In this document: positions 63,468 through 64,000 of the stretch, piece by piece
How the letters are laid out: each line of letters starts with the position of its first letter
Position numbering within the stretch: position 1 is the stretch's first letter
Source: Phycisphaeraceae bacterium
GTDB taxonomy: Bacteria; Planctomycetota; Phycisphaerae; Phycisphaerales; UBA1924
Assembly: GCA_019636555.1 (NCBI GenBank)
Contig: JAHBXH010000001.1
Location: 2,948,928 to 3,012,927, forward strand
DNA length: 64,000 bases
Direction of reading: 5' to 3'
Made by a program: the position numbers and the translations under genes
Notes under the pieces: generated by a model
What the model was told of the DNA's origin: nothing
What the model saw: only the letters and a program-made list of their open reading frames with translations
Database searches by the model: none

Positions 63468-64000
63468 TCAGGTACCCGGCTCCGCCGCACTCGATTCATC
63501 ACCCAGCAGCATCGCCAGTTCTTCATCCGTCAGAACCGGAGATTCCGGAGCGCCGCTCTGCGGCACTTCCGAATCACCCTGCCAGTCTCCGGCCAGCCGA
63601 AGCGAAGGGGTGTTGCCTCGTTTGTCATACGTTGCTTCGCTGTTTTCGTTCGCCTTCACAGGTCCAGGCTTGCCGGAAGATGCTGCCGCCACAGCAGTTA
63701 CAGCCCCCGCGTCCGCGATTTTTCCGGACGAGCGCCAGGCTGCGACGTCCGCCTCAGAAACCGCGCGCAATTCCATGCCGCTGCCGGCCTTGCGGCAGAT
63801 CCAGCAAACCGCGCTCGGCGCGCTGTTCGACAACGCAGCAACAAGCTCGTGCGGCCGCGCGAGCGTTGCGGGCTGTACCAACACCACCACAACCTTGCCA
63901 CTGCCATCCCGCCGCGCATGCTGCACGGCAAGCCCGATTGCCATGTAGGTTGTTTGGGTTTCCTCCACGCGAAACCCACGCCGTGCAAGCGCGTCTTTCA
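63468..64000 (-). CDS. Hypothetical protein, 5' end at or beyond the window edge
   Basis: The frame stays open to 64000; the last partial codon is NTG, so the start could be exactly there or beyond the window. The visible 177 residues have an alternating hydrophobic core (KVVVVLVQPATL) with CWICRKAGSG (two Cys) and a final acidic segment LTDEELAMLLGDE. The middle is Ala/Ser/Gly-rich and probably disordered. The GGDEF gene follows after 21 bp on the same strand, suggesting a shared transcript. Family not recognised. Confidence 0.6.
   Translation of the reverse strand, partial: KDALARRGFRVEETQTTYMAIGLAVQHARRDGSGKVVVVLVQPATLARPHELVAALSNSAPSAVCWICRKAGSGMELRAVSEADVAAWRSSGKIADAGAVTAVAAASSGKPGPVKANENSEATYDKRGNTPSLRLAGDWQGDSEVPQSGAPESPVLTDEELAMLLGDESSAAEPGT

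Noticed and set aside
1-64000. tRNA, rRNA or CRISPR loci
   Set aside because: I saw no T-arm consensus with a cloverleaf, no rRNA core sequence and no regularly spaced direct repeats.

Overview
The window looks like chromosomal DNA of a GC-rich planctomycete, most likely class Phycisphaerae. The evidence is secreted proteins ending in paired GC-type dockerin repeats, a PEP-CTERM protein with an all-Arg tail, zinc-ribbon/membrane proteins with a CGYDL-type knuckle, a long Bat-like operon carrying a squalene-cyclase-like gene, and Ser/Thr kinase-TPR and S46/S8 secreted peptidases. I saw no rRNA, tRNA, CRISPR array, complete insertion sequence or prophage. Gene assignments come from motif reading; no database search was run.

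Layout. 1-725: mraZ, preceded by two DnaA boxes and a 10-bp-phased MraZ-type operator, followed by a 700-bp hairpin-rich non-coding stretch. 1435-6528: a secreted HAF-repeat/dockerin protein, purM with an octanucleotide-repeat insertion, then an LpxH-like phosphoesterase overlapping an MGDG-synthase-like glycosyltransferase. 6556-13560: PqqB-like lipoprotein, metK with a structured leader, DNA-3-methyladenine glycosylase, a PEP-CTERM protein and a class B PBP (PBP2). 13587-20317: a secreted endonuclease/exonuclease/phosphatase-fold lipoprotein, then a same-strand run of ACP, FkbH-type HAD protein, GNAT-like protein, methyltransferase and ChbG/YdjC deacetylase. This run is the best candidate here for an undescribed surface-modification pathway. 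20438-26693: a small secreted protein, nadD, dps, a 130-bp MITE-like element with TTAG duplications, two zinc-ribbon membrane proteins, a Tat-exported NAD-dependent epimerase and an ATP/ADP-translocase-like carrier.

26740-42862: S46 and S8 peptidases (the latter with dockerins), a secreted unknown, a GNAT, a LysR regulator divergent from acnA with an ATAA-N7-TTAT dyad between them, a thioesterase, an S41 peptidase, an AraC regulator, a Ser/Thr kinase with TPRs and a small membrane protein. 42943-56489: a lipoprotein, then a seven-gene Bat-like operon (DUF58, BatA-like, VWA membrane protein, DUF4175-like coiled-coil protein, secreted Gln-rich protein, cyclase-fold protein, secreted beta-rich protein), mostly with 4-bp overlaps, but with no MoxR ATPase at its head.

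56540-64000: mraY-murF-murE on the minus strand (transcribed murE to murF to mraY), a divergent DUF155/RMD1-family membrane protein, a GGDEF protein and the 3' part of an unknown gene running off the window. Peptidoglycan genes are therefore split over three places (mraZ, PBP2, murE-F-mraY) instead of one dcw cluster.
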